Below, piece by piece: positions 8,604 to 17,495 of a stretch of 64,000 nucleotides of DNA (within the stretch, counting starts at the first letter, position 1; each line of letters begins with the position of its first letter). The stretch spans positions 124,001 through 188,000 of the forward strand of contig NZ_JABWRD020000001.1 in assembly GCF_014268785.2 (NCBI RefSeq). The letters run 5' to 3'. The DNA is from Pseudomonas shirazensis. Its GTDB lineage: Bacteria; Pseudomonadota; Gammaproteobacteria; Pseudomonadales; Pseudomonadaceae. A model generated the notes under the pieces. That model made no database searches. It had not been told where the DNA came from and saw nothing but the letters and a program-made list of their open reading frames with translations. The position numbers and the translations under genes are program-made.

Positions 8604-9392
8604 ATGGACTCTAACAACAACTCTTTGGGTGAGTTTGAAAACACCCTGAAGAAGCACGCTCAGGAACTGGTCGAGAGCCTTGAGCGCGGCCGGTTCGGCG
8701 ATGCGGTGCAGCTGATTCATCAGCTCAACCAGACACGCGACCGTGGCCTTTACCAGGAAGTCGGCAAACTGACCCGCGAGCTGCACAGTGCGATCGTCAG
8801 TTTCCAGATCGACCCGGCAATGCCGCAGGCCGAGGAAGTCTCGCAGATCACCGATGCCACCGAGCGTTTGTCCTACGTGGTCAAACTGACCGAGGGCGCC
8901 GCCAACCGCACCATGGACCTGGTCGAAGCGAGCACCCCGGTACTCAACGACCTCGCCGGTGAGGCCCAGGCGCTGAGCACTGACTGGCAGCGCTTCATGC
9001 GCCGTGAAGTAGCCGCGCCGGAGTTTCGCGATCTGGTCAAACGGGTCGACAGTTTCCTGACGCACAGTGCCGAGGGCAACCGCAAGGTGTCCGGGCACCT
9101 CAACGATATCTTGCTGGCTCAGGACTATCAGGACCTGACCGGCCAGGTGATCAAACGCGTCACCGCGTTGGTCACCGAAGTTGAAAGCAATCTGCTCAAG
9201 CTCGTGCTGATGGCCAGTCAGGTCGACCGCTTTGCTGGTATCGAACATGACCACGATCAGTTGCGCGCTGAAAAAGATCAAGAAAAACATCCGACTCGGG
9301 GTGAAGGTCCGCAGATTCATGCCGATAAGCGTGAAGACGTTGTGTCCGGTCAGGACGATGTCGACGATCTGCTGTCCAGCCTTGGTTTTTAG
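8604..9392 (+). CDS. cheZ: CheY-P phosphatase CheZ
   Basis: CheZ removes phosphate from CheY-P to reset motor output. The 262-residue protein is mostly helical. The catalytic region is visible as LAQDYQDLTGQVIKRV, where D and Q sit in the DxxDxTGQ-like active motif. The C-terminal end, GQDDVDDLLSSLGF, is the CheY-binding tail typical of the family. It lies 18 bases after cheY and 12 before cheA, within the che operon. Confidence 0.95.
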   Translation: MDSNNNSLGEFENTLKKHAQELVESLERGRFGDAVQLIHQLNQTRDRGLYQEVGKLTRELHSAIVSFQIDPAMPQAEEVSQITDATERLSYVVKLTEGAANRTMDLVEASTPVLNDLAGEAQALSTDWQRFMRREVAAPEFRDLVKRVDSFLTHSAEGNRKVSGHLNDILLAQDYQDLTGQVIKRVTALVTEVESNLLKLVLMASQVDRFAGIEHDHDQLRAEKDQEKHPTRGEGPQIHADKREDVVSGQDDVDDLLSSLGF

Positions 9393-9404
9393 GGAGCACG
9401 TTTA

Positions 9405-11612
9405 ATGAGCTTCGGCGCCGATGAAGAAATCCTTCAGGATTTCCTGGTAGAAGCCGGGGAAATTCTTGAGTTGTTGTCCGAGCAATTGGTCGAGCTGGAA
9501 AGCCGACCGGATGATGCCGACCTGCTCAATGCGATTTTCCGCGGTTTTCACACTGTAAAAGGGGGCGCCGGCTTCCTCCAGCTCAATGAGCTGGTGGAGT
9601 GCTGCCACATTGCCGAGAACGTCTTCGACATCCTGCGCAAAGGTGAGCGCAGGGTCGACGCCGAGCTGATGGACGTGGTTCTGGAAGCGCTGGATTCGGT
9701 CAACAGCATGTTCGGCCAGGTGCGCGAACGCACCGAGGTGACCCCGGCTTCCCGCGAGTTGCTGGCAGCGCTGTCGCGTCTGGCCGAGCCGGGTGCGGCG
9801 CCCGCGCCTGCTGCGGTGGTCGAGCCTGAGCCAGCGGTGGTCGAGGAAGACATCACCGACACCGAGTTCGAACAACTGCTCGACTCGCTCGATGCGGTCA
9901 AGGCCGAGGCCGAGGCTGCCGAACAGCCGCAGCACGGCGCGGCCAGCGCCGAGTCGGATGAAATCACCGACGCCGAATTCGAATCTCTGCTCGATCAACT
10001 GCACGGCAAGGGCCAGTTCTCGGTCGAGGCGGCCACGGTCGCTCCCGAGGCTGTCGCGCCAGCGCCGGCCGGTGACGAGATTACCGATGACGAATTCGAA
10101 GCATTGCTCGACCAGTTGCATGGCAAGGGTACCTTTGCTGCAGATGCGCTGCCGACTGCTGCGGTTGCCGCGGCAGCAGCCAGCCCCGCGCCGGCTGCCA
10201 GCGGCGACGAAATCAGCGAGCACGAGTTCGAAGCGCTGCTCGATGAGCTGCACGGCAAAGGTAAGTTCTCGACCGATGCCGCCGAAGCGGCTGCTGTGGC
10301 CGTTGCTCCGGTAGCAGCCAAGGCTGAGGTGAAAGCTGCGCCCAAGCCTGCTGCGCCAGCACCGGCAGCTGCCAAGCCTGCGCCTGCTGCCCCGGCGCGT
10401 GCGCCAGCGCCGGCCGCACCCGCAGAGAAGCACGCCAGCGAAGCCGAGACGACTGTACGCGTCGATACCGCGCGGCTGGACGAGATCATGAATATGGTTG
10501 GCGAGCTGGTGCTGGTGCGTAACCGGCTGGTGCGCCTGGGCCTGAACAGCGGCGACGAAGCCATGTCCAAGGCTGTGTCCAACCTCGATGTGGTCACCGC
10601 AGACCTGCAGACTGCGGTGATGAAGACCCGCATGCAGCCGATCAAGAAAGTCTTCGGGCGGTTCCCGCGGCTGGTTCGCGACCTTGCCCGCCAGCTCAAG
10701 AAGGAAATCAACCTGGAGCTGGTCGGCGAAGAAACCGACCTCGACAAGAACCTCGTCGAGGCCCTGGCCGACCCGTTGGTCCACTTGGTGCGCAACGCGG
10801 TCGACCACGGCATCGAAATGCCCGACGAGCGCGACGCCTCAGGCAAGGCTCGCACCGGCAAGGTGGTGCTGTCGGCCGAACAGGAAGGCGACCATATCCT
10901 GCTGTCGATCTCGGACGACGGCAAAGGCATGGACCCCAACGTGCTGCGTGCCAAGGCCGTGGAAAAAGGCCTGATGGACAAGGACGCCGCCGAGCGCCTG
11001 AGCGAATCGGACTGCTACAACCTGATCTTTGCCCCGGGCTTCTCTACCAAGACCGAGATTTCCGACGTGTCCGGCCGCGGCGTCGGCATGGACGTGGTGA
11101 AAACCAAGATTTCCCAGCTCAACGGCTCGATCAACATCTACTCGGCCAAGGGCCAGGGTTCGAAGATCGTCATCAAGGTGCCGCTGACCCTGGCGATCAT
11201 GCCGACCCTGATGGTGATGCTGGCCAACCAGGCGTTTGCCTTCCCGCTGGTCAACGTCAACGAGATCTTCCACCTCGACCTGTCGCGCACCAATGTCGTC
11301 GACGGCCAGGAAGTGGTCATCGTCCGCGACAAGGCGCTGCCGCTGTTCTACCTCAAGCGCTGGCTGGTCCAGGGCCAGGTGCATGAAGAGCAGCACGAGG
11401 GCCATGTGGTGATCCTCTCGGTCGGCACCCAGCGCATCGGCTTTGTGGTCGACCAGCTGGTCGGCCAGGAAGAGGTGGTGATCAAGCCGTTGGGCAAGAT
11501 GCTGCAGGGCACACCGGGCATGTCTGGCGCGACGATCACTGGCGATGGCCGGATTGCGTTGATCCTCGACGTCCCGAGCATGCTCAAGCGTTACGCCGCC
11601 AAGCGTTATTGA
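9405..11612 (+). CDS. cheA: Chemotaxis histidine kinase CheA
   Basis: CheA passes receptor signals to CheY and CheB. Domain order in the 735 residues: HPt domain 1-105 with phosphorylatable His49 ([14 protein letters not shown]); a long acidic and Ala/Pro-rich linker, about 125-345; dimerisation domain from about 348 ([19 protein letters not shown]); the ATPase with [12 protein letters not shown] near 462-473, DDGKGMD at 504-510 and GRGVGMDVV at 558-566; and a CheW-like regulatory domain 590-735. The linker holds four copies of a motif around DEITDxEFExLLDxLHGKG in place of an obvious P2 domain. It is the central gene of the che operon. Confidence 0.97.
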   Translation: MSFGADEEILQDFLVEAGEILELLSEQLVELESRPDDADLLNAIFRGFHTVKGGAGFLQLNELVECCHIAENVFDILRKGERRVDAELMDVVLEALDSVNSMFGQVRERTEVTPASRELLAALSRLAEPGAAPAPAAVVEPEPAVVEEDITDTEFEQLLDSLDAVKAEAEAAEQPQHGAASAESDEITDAEFESLLDQLHGKGQFSVEAATVAPEAVAPAPAGDEITDDEFEALLDQLHGKGTFAADALPTAAVAAAAASPAPAASGDEISEHEFEALLDELHGKGKFSTDAAEAAAVAVAPVAAKAEVKAAPKPAAPAPAAAKPAPAAPARAPAPAAPAEKHASEAETTVRVDTARLDEIMNMVGELVLVRNRLVRLGLNSGDEAMSKAVSNLDVVTADLQTAVMKTRMQPIKKVFGRFPRLVRDLARQLKKEINLELVGEETDLDKNLVEALADPLVHLVRNAVDHGIEMPDERDASGKARTGKVVLSAEQEGDHILLSISDDGKGMDPNVLRAKAVEKGLMDKDAAERLSESDCYNLIFAPGFSTKTEISDVSGRGVGMDVVKTKISQLNGSINIYSAKGQGSKIVIKVPLTLAIMPTLMVMLANQAFAFPLVNVNEIFHLDLSRTNVVDGQEVVIVRDKALPLFYLKRWLVQGQVHEEQHEGHVVILSVGTQRIGFVVDQLVGQEEVVIKPLGKMLQGTPGMSGATITGDGRIALILDVPSMLKRYAAKRY
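9846..10262 (+). repeat. Four degenerate repeats in the CheA linker
   Basis: CheA residues 148-163, 185-203, 224-242 and 268-286 are four related units. The last three follow the pattern DEI(T/S)xxEFE(S/A)LLD(Q/E)LHGKG; the first is shorter ([14 protein letters not shown]). They are spaced by about 20-25 residues of Ala/Pro-rich sequence. Each unit looks like a short acidic amphipathic helix ending in a basic turn. Confidence 0.85.
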
Positions 11613-11658
11613 TTTTCGGTGGCGCAGCCTCGCGGTTGCGGCATCTAATGGAGTGTTT

Positions 11659-12783
11659 ATGGCAGTCAAGGTCCTGGTGGTGGATGATTCCGGTTTCTTC
11701 CGCCGGCGCGTTTCGGAAATTCTCTCGTCCGACCCGACGATCCAGGTTGTGGGTACCGCGACCAATGGCAAGGAAGCAATCGACCAGGCGCTGTCGCTCA
11801 AGCCCGATGTCATCACCATGGACTATGAAATGCCCATGATGGACGGCATCACCGCGGTGCGGCACATCATGCAGCGCTGCCCGACGCCGGTGTTGATGTT
11901 CTCGTCGCTGACCCATGAAGGCGCCCGGGTAACCCTCGACGCGCTGGATGCCGGGGCGGTCGACTACCTGCCGAAAAACTTCGAAGACATTTCGCGTAAC
12001 CCAGAAAAGGTTAAACAGATGCTCTGCGAGAAGGTACATACCATCTCGCGCAGCAACCGCCGCCTGAGCAGCTATGCCGCACCGGCGCCCGCGCCAGCTG
12101 CGAGCAGCCCTGCACCGGCCAGCAGCCTTGGCCACACACCCGCACCGCGCACTCCGACGCCTGCTCCCGTGCGTAGCCCGGCAGCGACTGCTGCGGCGCA
12201 TTCGCCGGCGCCCAAGCGCAAGCCCTACAAGCTGGTTGCGATCGGCACCTCGACCGGTGGCCCGGTTGCGCTGCAGCGTGTCCTGACGCAACTGCCCGCC
12301 AACTTCCCGGCACCGATCGTGTTGATCCAGCACATGCCCGCGGCGTTCACCAAGGCCTTTGCCGAACGCCTCGACAAGCTCTGCCGGATCAACGTCAAGG
12401 AAGCCGAAGACGGCGACATGCTGCGCCCAGGTCTGGCGCTGCTAGCGCCTGGCGGCAAGCAGATGATGGTCGATGGACGCGGCATGGTGAAAATCCTGCC
12501 GGGCGATGAGCGCCTCAACTACAAGCCATGTGTGGATATCACCTTCGGCTCGGCGGCCAAGTCCTACGGTGACAAGGTCCTGTCGGTAGTACTTACCGGC
12601 ATGGGCGCGGATGGCCGTGAAGGTGCGCGCCTGCTCAAGCAGAGCGGTAGCACGGTGTGGGCGCAGGACGAAGCCAGCTGCGTGATCTATGGCATGCCCA
12701 TGGCCATCGTCAAGGCCAACCTGGCCGACGCGGTGTACAGCCTTGACGATATCGGCAAGCACCTGGTCGAGGCCTGCGTCTGA
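11659..12783 (+). CDS. cheB: Protein-glutamate methylesterase CheB
   Basis: CheB demethylates and deamidates chemoreceptors for adaptation. The 374-residue protein has a receiver domain with Asp55 ([10 protein letters not shown]), an Ala/Pro-rich linker at about 140-187, and a methylesterase domain with the catalytic triad candidates Ser198 (IGTSTGGP), His225 (LIQHMP) and Asp318 (GMGADGREG). The start is ATG at 11659, five bases after GGAG; an upstream GTG in frame (11653) overlaps that site and is less likely. The stop overlaps the motC start by one base (TGATG). Confidence 0.96.
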   Translation: MAVKVLVVDDSGFFRRRVSEILSSDPTIQVVGTATNGKEAIDQALSLKPDVITMDYEMPMMDGITAVRHIMQRCPTPVLMFSSLTHEGARVTLDALDAGAVDYLPKNFEDISRNPEKVKQMLCEKVHTISRSNRRLSSYAAPAPAPAASSPAPASSLGHTPAPRTPTPAPVRSPAATAAAHSPAPKRKPYKLVAIGTSTGGPVALQRVLTQLPANFPAPIVLIQHMPAAFTKAFAERLDKLCRINVKEAEDGDMLRPGLALLAPGGKQMMVDGRGMVKILPGDERLNYKPCVDITFGSAAKSYGDKVLSVVLTGMGADGREGARLLKQSGSTVWAQDEASCVIYGMPMAIVKANLADAVYSLDDIGKHLVEACV

Positions 12784-13523
12784 TGGACGTACTCAGCCTG
12801 ATCGGCCTGATCCTCGCTTTCGTCGCCATTGTCGGCGGCAACTTCCTCGAGGGCGGGCATGTCGGTGCGCTGCTCAACGCGCCAGCTGCGTTGATCGTGC
12901 TCGGCGGCACCCTCGGCGCGGCCATGCTGCAGGCACCGCTGCCGTCGTTCAAGCGTGCGCTGCAGATCGCTCGCTGGATCATCTTCCCGCCGCGGGTCGA
13001 CCTGGCCGGTGGTATCGATCGGGTAGTCAATTGGAGCCTGACCGCACGCAAGGAGGGCCTGCTCGGCCTGGAAGGCGTGGCTGACGGCGAGCCTGATCCG
13101 TATGCGCGCAAGGGCTTGCAACTGCTGGTCGACGGCGCCGAGCCGGAGGCTATCCGGAGCATCCTCGAGGTGGATTTCCTGACCCAGGAAAGCCGCGATA
13201 TCCAGGCGGCAAAAGTGTTCGAAAGCATGGGCGGCTATGCGCCGACCATCGGCATCATCGGTGCGGTGATGGGCCTAATCCATGTCATGGGCAACCTGGC
13301 CGACCCGTCCCAACTGGGCAACGGCATCGCCGTGGCGTTTGTCGCTACCATCTATGGCGTGGCCAGTGCCAACCTGATCCTGCTGCCGGTCGCCAACAAG
13401 CTCAAAGCCATCGTCATGCGTCAGTCACGCTACCGCGAGATGCTGCTCGAAGGCCTGCTGTCTATCGCCGAAGGCGAAAACCCACGCTCGATCGAGCTGA
13501 AGCTGCAAGGCTTCATGGAGTAA
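12783..13523 (+). CDS. motC: Flagellar stator protein MotC (MotA family)
   Basis: MotC is the proton-channel subunit of the second Pseudomonas flagellar stator, paired with MotD. The 246-residue MotA/ExbB-type protein has four membrane segments: two near the N-terminus (about 1-50) and two around 150-200 (TIGIIGAVMGLIHVMG, IAVAFVATIYGVASANLILLP). The cytoplasmic loop and the basic C-terminus are as expected. It is translationally linked to cheB and lies three bases before motD. Confidence 0.95.
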   Translation: MDVLSLIGLILAFVAIVGGNFLEGGHVGALLNAPAALIVLGGTLGAAMLQAPLPSFKRALQIARWIIFPPRVDLAGGIDRVVNWSLTARKEGLLGLEGVADGEPDPYARKGLQLLVDGAEPEAIRSILEVDFLTQESRDIQAAKVFESMGGYAPTIGIIGAVMGLIHVMGNLADPSQLGNGIAVAFVATIYGVASANLILLPVANKLKAIVMRQSRYREMLLEGLLSIAEGENPRSIELKLQGFME

Positions 13524-13526
13524 GCC

Positions 13527-14384
13527 ATGCGTCGCCGTCGCCATACCGAAGAACCCGAGAATCACGAGCGCTGGCTGGTGTCGTACGCCGACTTCATTAC
13601 ACTCCTGTTTGCCTTTTTCGTGGTCATGTATTCGATCTCTTCGATCAACGAGGGCAAGTACAAGGTCGTCTCGCAGGCCTTGCTCGGCGTGTTCAATGAC
13701 CCTGAGCGGGCCATGCGGGCCATCCCGATCGGCGAAGAACAGCCGCTCAGCATCAAGCCAGCCGAGCCGTTGATCAAAGACAGCGAGCAGACCGACGCGG
13801 GCCTCGGCCAGACCAGCGCCGACCCGCTGCAGACCATCAGCGATGATGTGCGCAGCGCTTTCGGCGATTTGATCAGCTCCAACCAGATGACCGTGCGCGG
13901 CAACGAACTGTGGGTCGAGGTTGAGCTCAATTCGGCGCTGTTGTTTGGCAGTGGCGATGCCATGCCCAGCGACGCTGCATTCGCGATCATCGAGAAGGTG
14001 GCGAATATCCTCAAGCCGTTCGCCAACCCGGTGCACGTCGAGGGCTTTACCGACAACCTGCCGATCCGCACTGCGCAGTACCCGACCAACTGGGAACTGT
14101 CGGCCTCGCGTGCGGCCAGTATCGTCCGCCTGTTGGCCATGAACGGCGTCAATCCCGGGCGCATGGCCTCGGTCGGCTATGGCGAGTATCAACCGGTCGC
14201 CAGCAACGATACGGCCGAGGGCCGTGCGCGCAATCGACGGGTCGTGCTGGTGATTTCGCGCAACCTGGAAGTACGCCGCAGCCTGACCGCAACCGGCAGC
14301 GCCAATGCGACCCCGGATGCGGCGATGCGCCGGGCTGGCACACAAAGTGCACCGCCAAGCGCAGTAGCGGCGGGAGGGGGCTAG
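13527..14384 (+). CDS. motD: Flagellar stator protein MotD (MotB family)
   Basis: MotD anchors the MotC/MotD stator to peptidoglycan. The 285-residue protein starts with a basic stretch (MRRRRH) and one membrane helix that carries the proton-carrying Asp22 (SYADFITLLFAFFVVMYSIS). A C-terminal OmpA-like peptidoglycan-binding domain follows (VEGFTDNLPIR, NWELSASRAASIVRLL). The last 30 residues are Ala/Pro/Thr-rich. It is in one unit with motC. Confidence 0.95.
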   Translation: MRRRRHTEEPENHERWLVSYADFITLLFAFFVVMYSISSINEGKYKVVSQALLGVFNDPERAMRAIPIGEEQPLSIKPAEPLIKDSEQTDAGLGQTSADPLQTISDDVRSAFGDLISSNQMTVRGNELWVEVELNSALLFGSGDAMPSDAAFAIIEKVANILKPFANPVHVEGFTDNLPIRTAQYPTNWELSASRAASIVRLLAMNGVNPGRMASVGYGEYQPVASNDTAEGRARNRRVVLVISRNLEVRRSLTATGSANATPDAAMRRAGTQSAPPSAVAAGGG

Positions 14385-14462
14385 CCCCGTCAAATCCCCG
14401 TCACAGAATTTCACACCGTTCCCGGGAGGGCAGGCGGCCATACCGGGAGGAAGCAGCGCACC

Positions 14463-15251
14463 ATGAGAGTCTGGGCAGTAGCCAATCAAAAAGGTGGCGT
14501 CGGCAAGACCACCACAACCATAGCCCTGGCCGGCTTGCTGGCCGATGCGGGCAAGCGCGTGGTCGTTGTCGATCTCGACCCGCACGGCTCTATGACCAGC
14601 TATTTCGGGCATAACCCGGATGCGCTGGAGCACAGCTGCTACGACCTGTTCCTGCACAAGGGCACGGTGCCCGAGGGCTTGCCGGGGCAGCTGCTGCTGC
14701 CGACCAGCCACGAACGTATCTCGTTGCTGCCGTCGAGCACAGCGCTGGCGGTGCTCGAGCGGCAGTCGCCGGGCCAGAGTGGCCTGGGCCTGGTGATCGC
14801 CAAGAGTCTGGCGCAGCTGTGGCAGGATTTCGACTTTGCCCTGATCGACAGCCCGCCGTTGCTCGGCGTGCTGATGGTTAACGCGTTGGCGGCCAGCCAG
14901 CAGTTGGTGATCCCGGTGCAGACCGAGTTCCTCGCCGTCAAAGGCCTTGAGCGCATGGTCGGCACCTTGGCGATGATCAACCGCTCGCGCAAGCAGGCGC
15001 TGCCGTATCAGATCGTGCCGACCCTGTTCGACCGTCGCACCCAGGCATCACTGGGCACCCTCAAGGTGCTGCGTGATACCTATGCCGACAGCGTCTGGCA
15101 GGGCTATATCCCGGTCGACACGCGTCTGCGCGATGCCAGCCGGGCCGGGGTCACGCCATCGCAGTTCGATGGCAAGAGCCGCGGCGTTGTGGCCTATCGG
15201 GCCTTGCTCAAACATATGCTCACCTACAAACCCGCATTGCAGGTGGCCTGA
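14463..15251 (+). CDS. parC: ParA-like ATPase ParC, chemoreceptor polar localisation
   Basis: The 262 residues carry a Walker A motif (NQKGGVGKTTTTIALAG at about 8-24), DLDPHGSMTSYFG and DSPPLLG, placing it in the ParA family. It is not the chromosome-partitioning copy: it lies in the che cluster directly before a CheW-domain protein, and its stop overlaps that gene (ATGA). In Vibrio and P. aeruginosa the equivalent pair ParC/ParP places chemotaxis arrays at the cell pole. The function here is inferred from that context. Confidence 0.9.
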   Translation: MRVWAVANQKGGVGKTTTTIALAGLLADAGKRVVVVDLDPHGSMTSYFGHNPDALEHSCYDLFLHKGTVPEGLPGQLLLPTSHERISLLPSSTALAVLERQSPGQSGLGLVIAKSLAQLWQDFDFALIDSPPLLGVLMVNALAASQQLVIPVQTEFLAVKGLERMVGTLAMINRSRKQALPYQIVPTLFDRRTQASLGTLKVLRDTYADSVWQGYIPVDTRLRDASRAGVTPSQFDGKSRGVVAYRALLKHMLTYKPALQVA

Positions 15252-16156
15252 TGAAACACGCGCAACAGCTTGCCAGCAAACCGCAACTGGCCTTGCAGAG
15301 TTACCTCGATGGCCTGTTGCAGGAGGCTACCGAGCCCCTCGACCTTGACCTGCCAGCAGTAGTGGTCGAGGAGGCGCCAAGCAGCGACTTCGAAGCCGCC
15401 GTGCGCGAAGAGCAGGCACGTGATGCCCAGCGCAAGGCTGCTGTTGTCGACGTAGCTGGCGCCAGGCCGTTTGCCGAGCCGCAGGCCAAGCTGCTGCCGA
15501 CCGTGCTGGCACCCGCTGTGGCAGCGCCAGAACCGCTGCTCAGCGTTGTCGAGACTACGGTGGTGGCTGAGGCGAGCATTCCGTTGCTGACCGAGGTCGA
15601 AGCGCCTGAGCCGGTCGCGCCGTTGGTCGAAGTGCACTTGCCGGCAGCCAATGTGCCGACGCCGCCTGCGACCAGCGATGGTCGTCCGGCCTGGGCTGCG
15701 GAGCCGTTCGAATGCCTGTTGTTCGATGTAGCCGGGCTGACCCTCGCGGTGCCGCTGGTGTGCCTGGGTTCGATTTACACCCTGGCCGGGCAGGAGCTGA
15801 CCCCATTGTTCGGTCAGCCGGACTGGTTCCTGGGCATCCTTACCTGCCAGGCAGGCAACCTCAAGGTGCTCGATACGGCGCGTTGGGTGATGCCCGATCG
15901 CTATCGCGACGACTTCCGTGAGGGCTTGCAGTACGTGATTTCAGTGCAGGGCTACGAATGGGGGCTGGCGGTGCATCAGGTCAGCCGCTCGTTGCGCCTG
16001 GATCCCAACGAGATCAAGTGGCGTAGTCAGCGCGGGCAGCGGCCCTGGCTGGCCGGCACGGTCATCGAACACATGTGTGCGTTGCTCGACGTCGCTGAAC
16101 TGGCCGAGTTGATCGCCAGCGGCGCCGTCAAGCAGATGCACGCCAAACACCAATAA
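15251..16156 (+). CDS. parP: CheW-domain protein ParP
   Basis: The 301-residue protein has a long Pro/Ala/Glu-rich N-terminal half (about 1-150, probably disordered) and a C-terminal CheW-like domain (about 155-300, FECLLFDVAGLTLAVPLV to LLDVAELAELI). The ParP of Vibrio has this layout: it binds ParC and CheA so that arrays are held at the pole. The start overlaps the parC stop by four bases, indicating translational coupling. It is distinct from the single-domain CheW that follows. Confidence 0.88.
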   Translation: MKHAQQLASKPQLALQSYLDGLLQEATEPLDLDLPAVVVEEAPSSDFEAAVREEQARDAQRKAAVVDVAGARPFAEPQAKLLPTVLAPAVAAPEPLLSVVETTVVAEASIPLLTEVEAPEPVAPLVEVHLPAANVPTPPATSDGRPAWAAEPFECLLFDVAGLTLAVPLVCLGSIYTLAGQELTPLFGQPDWFLGILTCQAGNLKVLDTARWVMPDRYRDDFREGLQYVISVQGYEWGLAVHQVSRSLRLDPNEIKWRSQRGQRPWLAGTVIEHMCALLDVAELAELIASGAVKQMHAKHQ

Positions 16157-16213
16157 TTCGCGGCCACGGCCGCACCGAGCACACCGCCGCTGGCGGCATT
16201 TGAGGGTAGGGGA

Positions 16214-16693
16214 ATGAAAAAGTCGTCCGCACAGGGTTCTGAAGATCCGATTCTGCAGTGGGTTACCTTCCGTCTGGACAACGAGTCCTACGGCATCAAC
16301 GTCATGCAGGTGCAGGAAGTTCTGCGTTACACCGAGATCGCGCCAGTGCCGGGTGCGCCGAGCTATGTGCTGGGCATCATCAACCTGCGCGGCAACGTCG
16401 TCACCGTGATCGACACCCGCCAGCGCTTTGGCCTGGTGCCGACCGAGGTCACCGACAATACTCGTGTGGTGATCATCGAAGCCGACAAGCAAGTGGTCGG
16501 CATTCTGGTCGACAGCGTTGCCGAAGTGGTTTACCTGCGGCAGTCGGAAATCGAAACCGCGCCGAACGTGGGTAACGAAGAGTCGGCCAAGTTCATCCAG
16601 GGCGTGTGCAACAAGAATGGCGAGCTGTTGATCCTGGTCGAGCTGGACAAGATGATGACCGAAGAAGAATGGTCCGAGCTGGAGAACATCTGA
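16214..16693 (+). CDS. cheW: Chemotaxis coupling protein CheW
   Basis: CheW links chemoreceptors to CheA. The 159-residue single CheW domain contains WVTFRLDNESYGINVMQVQEV, LGIINLRGNVVTVIDTRQRFGL and the conserved C-terminal LILVELDKMM. GGTAGGGG lies a few bases before the ATG. It is 57 bases after parP and almost contiguous with the DUF2802 gene. Confidence 0.96.
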   Translation: MKKSSAQGSEDPILQWVTFRLDNESYGINVMQVQEVLRYTEIAPVPGAPSYVLGIINLRGNVVTVIDTRQRFGLVPTEVTDNTRVVIIEADKQVVGILVDSVAEVVYLRQSEIETAPNVGNEESAKFIQGVCNKNGELLILVELDKMMTEEEWSELENI

Positions 16694-16694
16694 G

Positions 16695-17090
16695 TTGATT
16701 TTCGAAGCTGCTGTCGTTTTCCTGGCGCTGCTTTGGGCGCTGAGCCTGTGGTTTTTCCTCAAATACCGCAAGCACCAGCAAGAGCTGGCAACGCAGCAGG
16801 CCCAGGGCGATGCCGTGCGTGATCAACGCATCAAGGAGCTGGCCAAGCGGGTGGACGACTATCAGAACGGCACCGTGCGCATGGGCGAGGCAATCCATGA
16901 GTTGCGTGCAGTGGTTGCGCCGCTGCCGGACAAGCTGCAGCAACTGGAGCAGCGTGATCCCAACGATGTGACCTTTTCCCAGGCGGCCAAGCTGGTTGGC
17001 ATGGGCGCCAGTGTCAGCGAGCTGACCCAGACCTGTGGCCTGACCCAAGCCGAGGCGGAGCTGATGCGCAAATTGCATCGCGGTAACTGA
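16695..17090 (+). CDS. DUF2802 family membrane-anchored protein
   Basis: The 131-residue protein has one N-terminal membrane helix (FEAAVVFLALLWALSLWFFLKY), a coiled-coil-like charged region and a C-terminal helix-turn-helix-like segment (LVGMGASVSELTQTCGLTQAEAELM). It begins with TTG one base after the cheW stop, with GGAG about 11 bases upstream. No in-frame ATG precedes the membrane helix, so TTG is the likely start. The family regularly follows cheW in Pseudomonas flagellar clusters. Its role is unknown to me. Confidence 0.8.
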   Translation: MIFEAAVVFLALLWALSLWFFLKYRKHQQELATQQAQGDAVRDQRIKELAKRVDDYQNGTVRMGEAIHELRAVVAPLPDKLQQLEQRDPNDVTFSQAAKLVGMGASVSELTQTCGLTQAEAELMRKLHRGN

Positions 17091-17093
17091 AGT

Positions 17094-17131
17094 TGCGTGG
17101 CGGGGGCCAGCAATCTGGGCCCTGCCACGCA
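17094..17131. terminator. Bidirectional terminator-like hairpin at the end of the che operon
   Basis: A 17-pair stem (TGCGTGGC...GCCACGCA outer arms, one wobble and one mismatch) with a CAAT loop lies between the convergent DUF2802 and FhlB-like genes. There is no good T-tract on either strand, so it may block read-through by structure or need Rho. Confidence 0.6.
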
Positions 17132-17156
17132 GCACGTGCCAGGCAACTGTTGTCAA

Positions 17157-17495
17157 TCAAGACTGCGGGGGCGCCAGCAGGACGCTGGCGGGCGTGATGT
17201 CGCGCGGCGTCGCATCAGCCTCGGCAAACCCGACCGGGACCTTGCCGCGCAACTGCCAGGCAAACGCAATGATTTCGGCAATGGTCAGGTACAGCGCCTC
17301 GGGAATCTGATCACCCAGCTCCAGGCGGGCCAGCAGGCGCACTAGCTCGGCATTCTCGTAGATGGGCACTTCGTGCTCGCGGGCAATGGTCAGGATCGCC
17401 TCAGCTAGCTCATCTTCACCTTTTGCGCTCAGTGTCGGTGCCTGTTGACCGTCATAGCTGAGGGCAATGGCCTGACGTGATTGCTTGTCACTCAT
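17157..17495 (-). CDS. FlhB-like cytoplasmic domain protein (FhlB type)
   Basis: The 112-residue soluble protein matches only the cytoplasmic, C-terminal part of FlhB (AIALSYDGQQAPTLSAKGEDELAE, VPIYENAELVRLL). It has no membrane segments, and the NPTH autocleavage loop is missing. Such stand-alone FlhB tails occur in many flagellated proteobacteria and can substitute for cleaved FlhB-CC. It is translated from an ATGA overlap with the preceding FliK-like gene, suggesting joint work in hook-length or substrate switching. The full-length FlhB is not in the window. Confidence 0.85.
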   Translation of the reverse strand: MSDKQSRQAIALSYDGQQAPTLSAKGEDELAEAILTIAREHEVPIYENAELVRLLARLELGDQIPEALYLTIAEIIAFAWQLRGKVPVGFAEADATPRDITPASVLLAPPQS

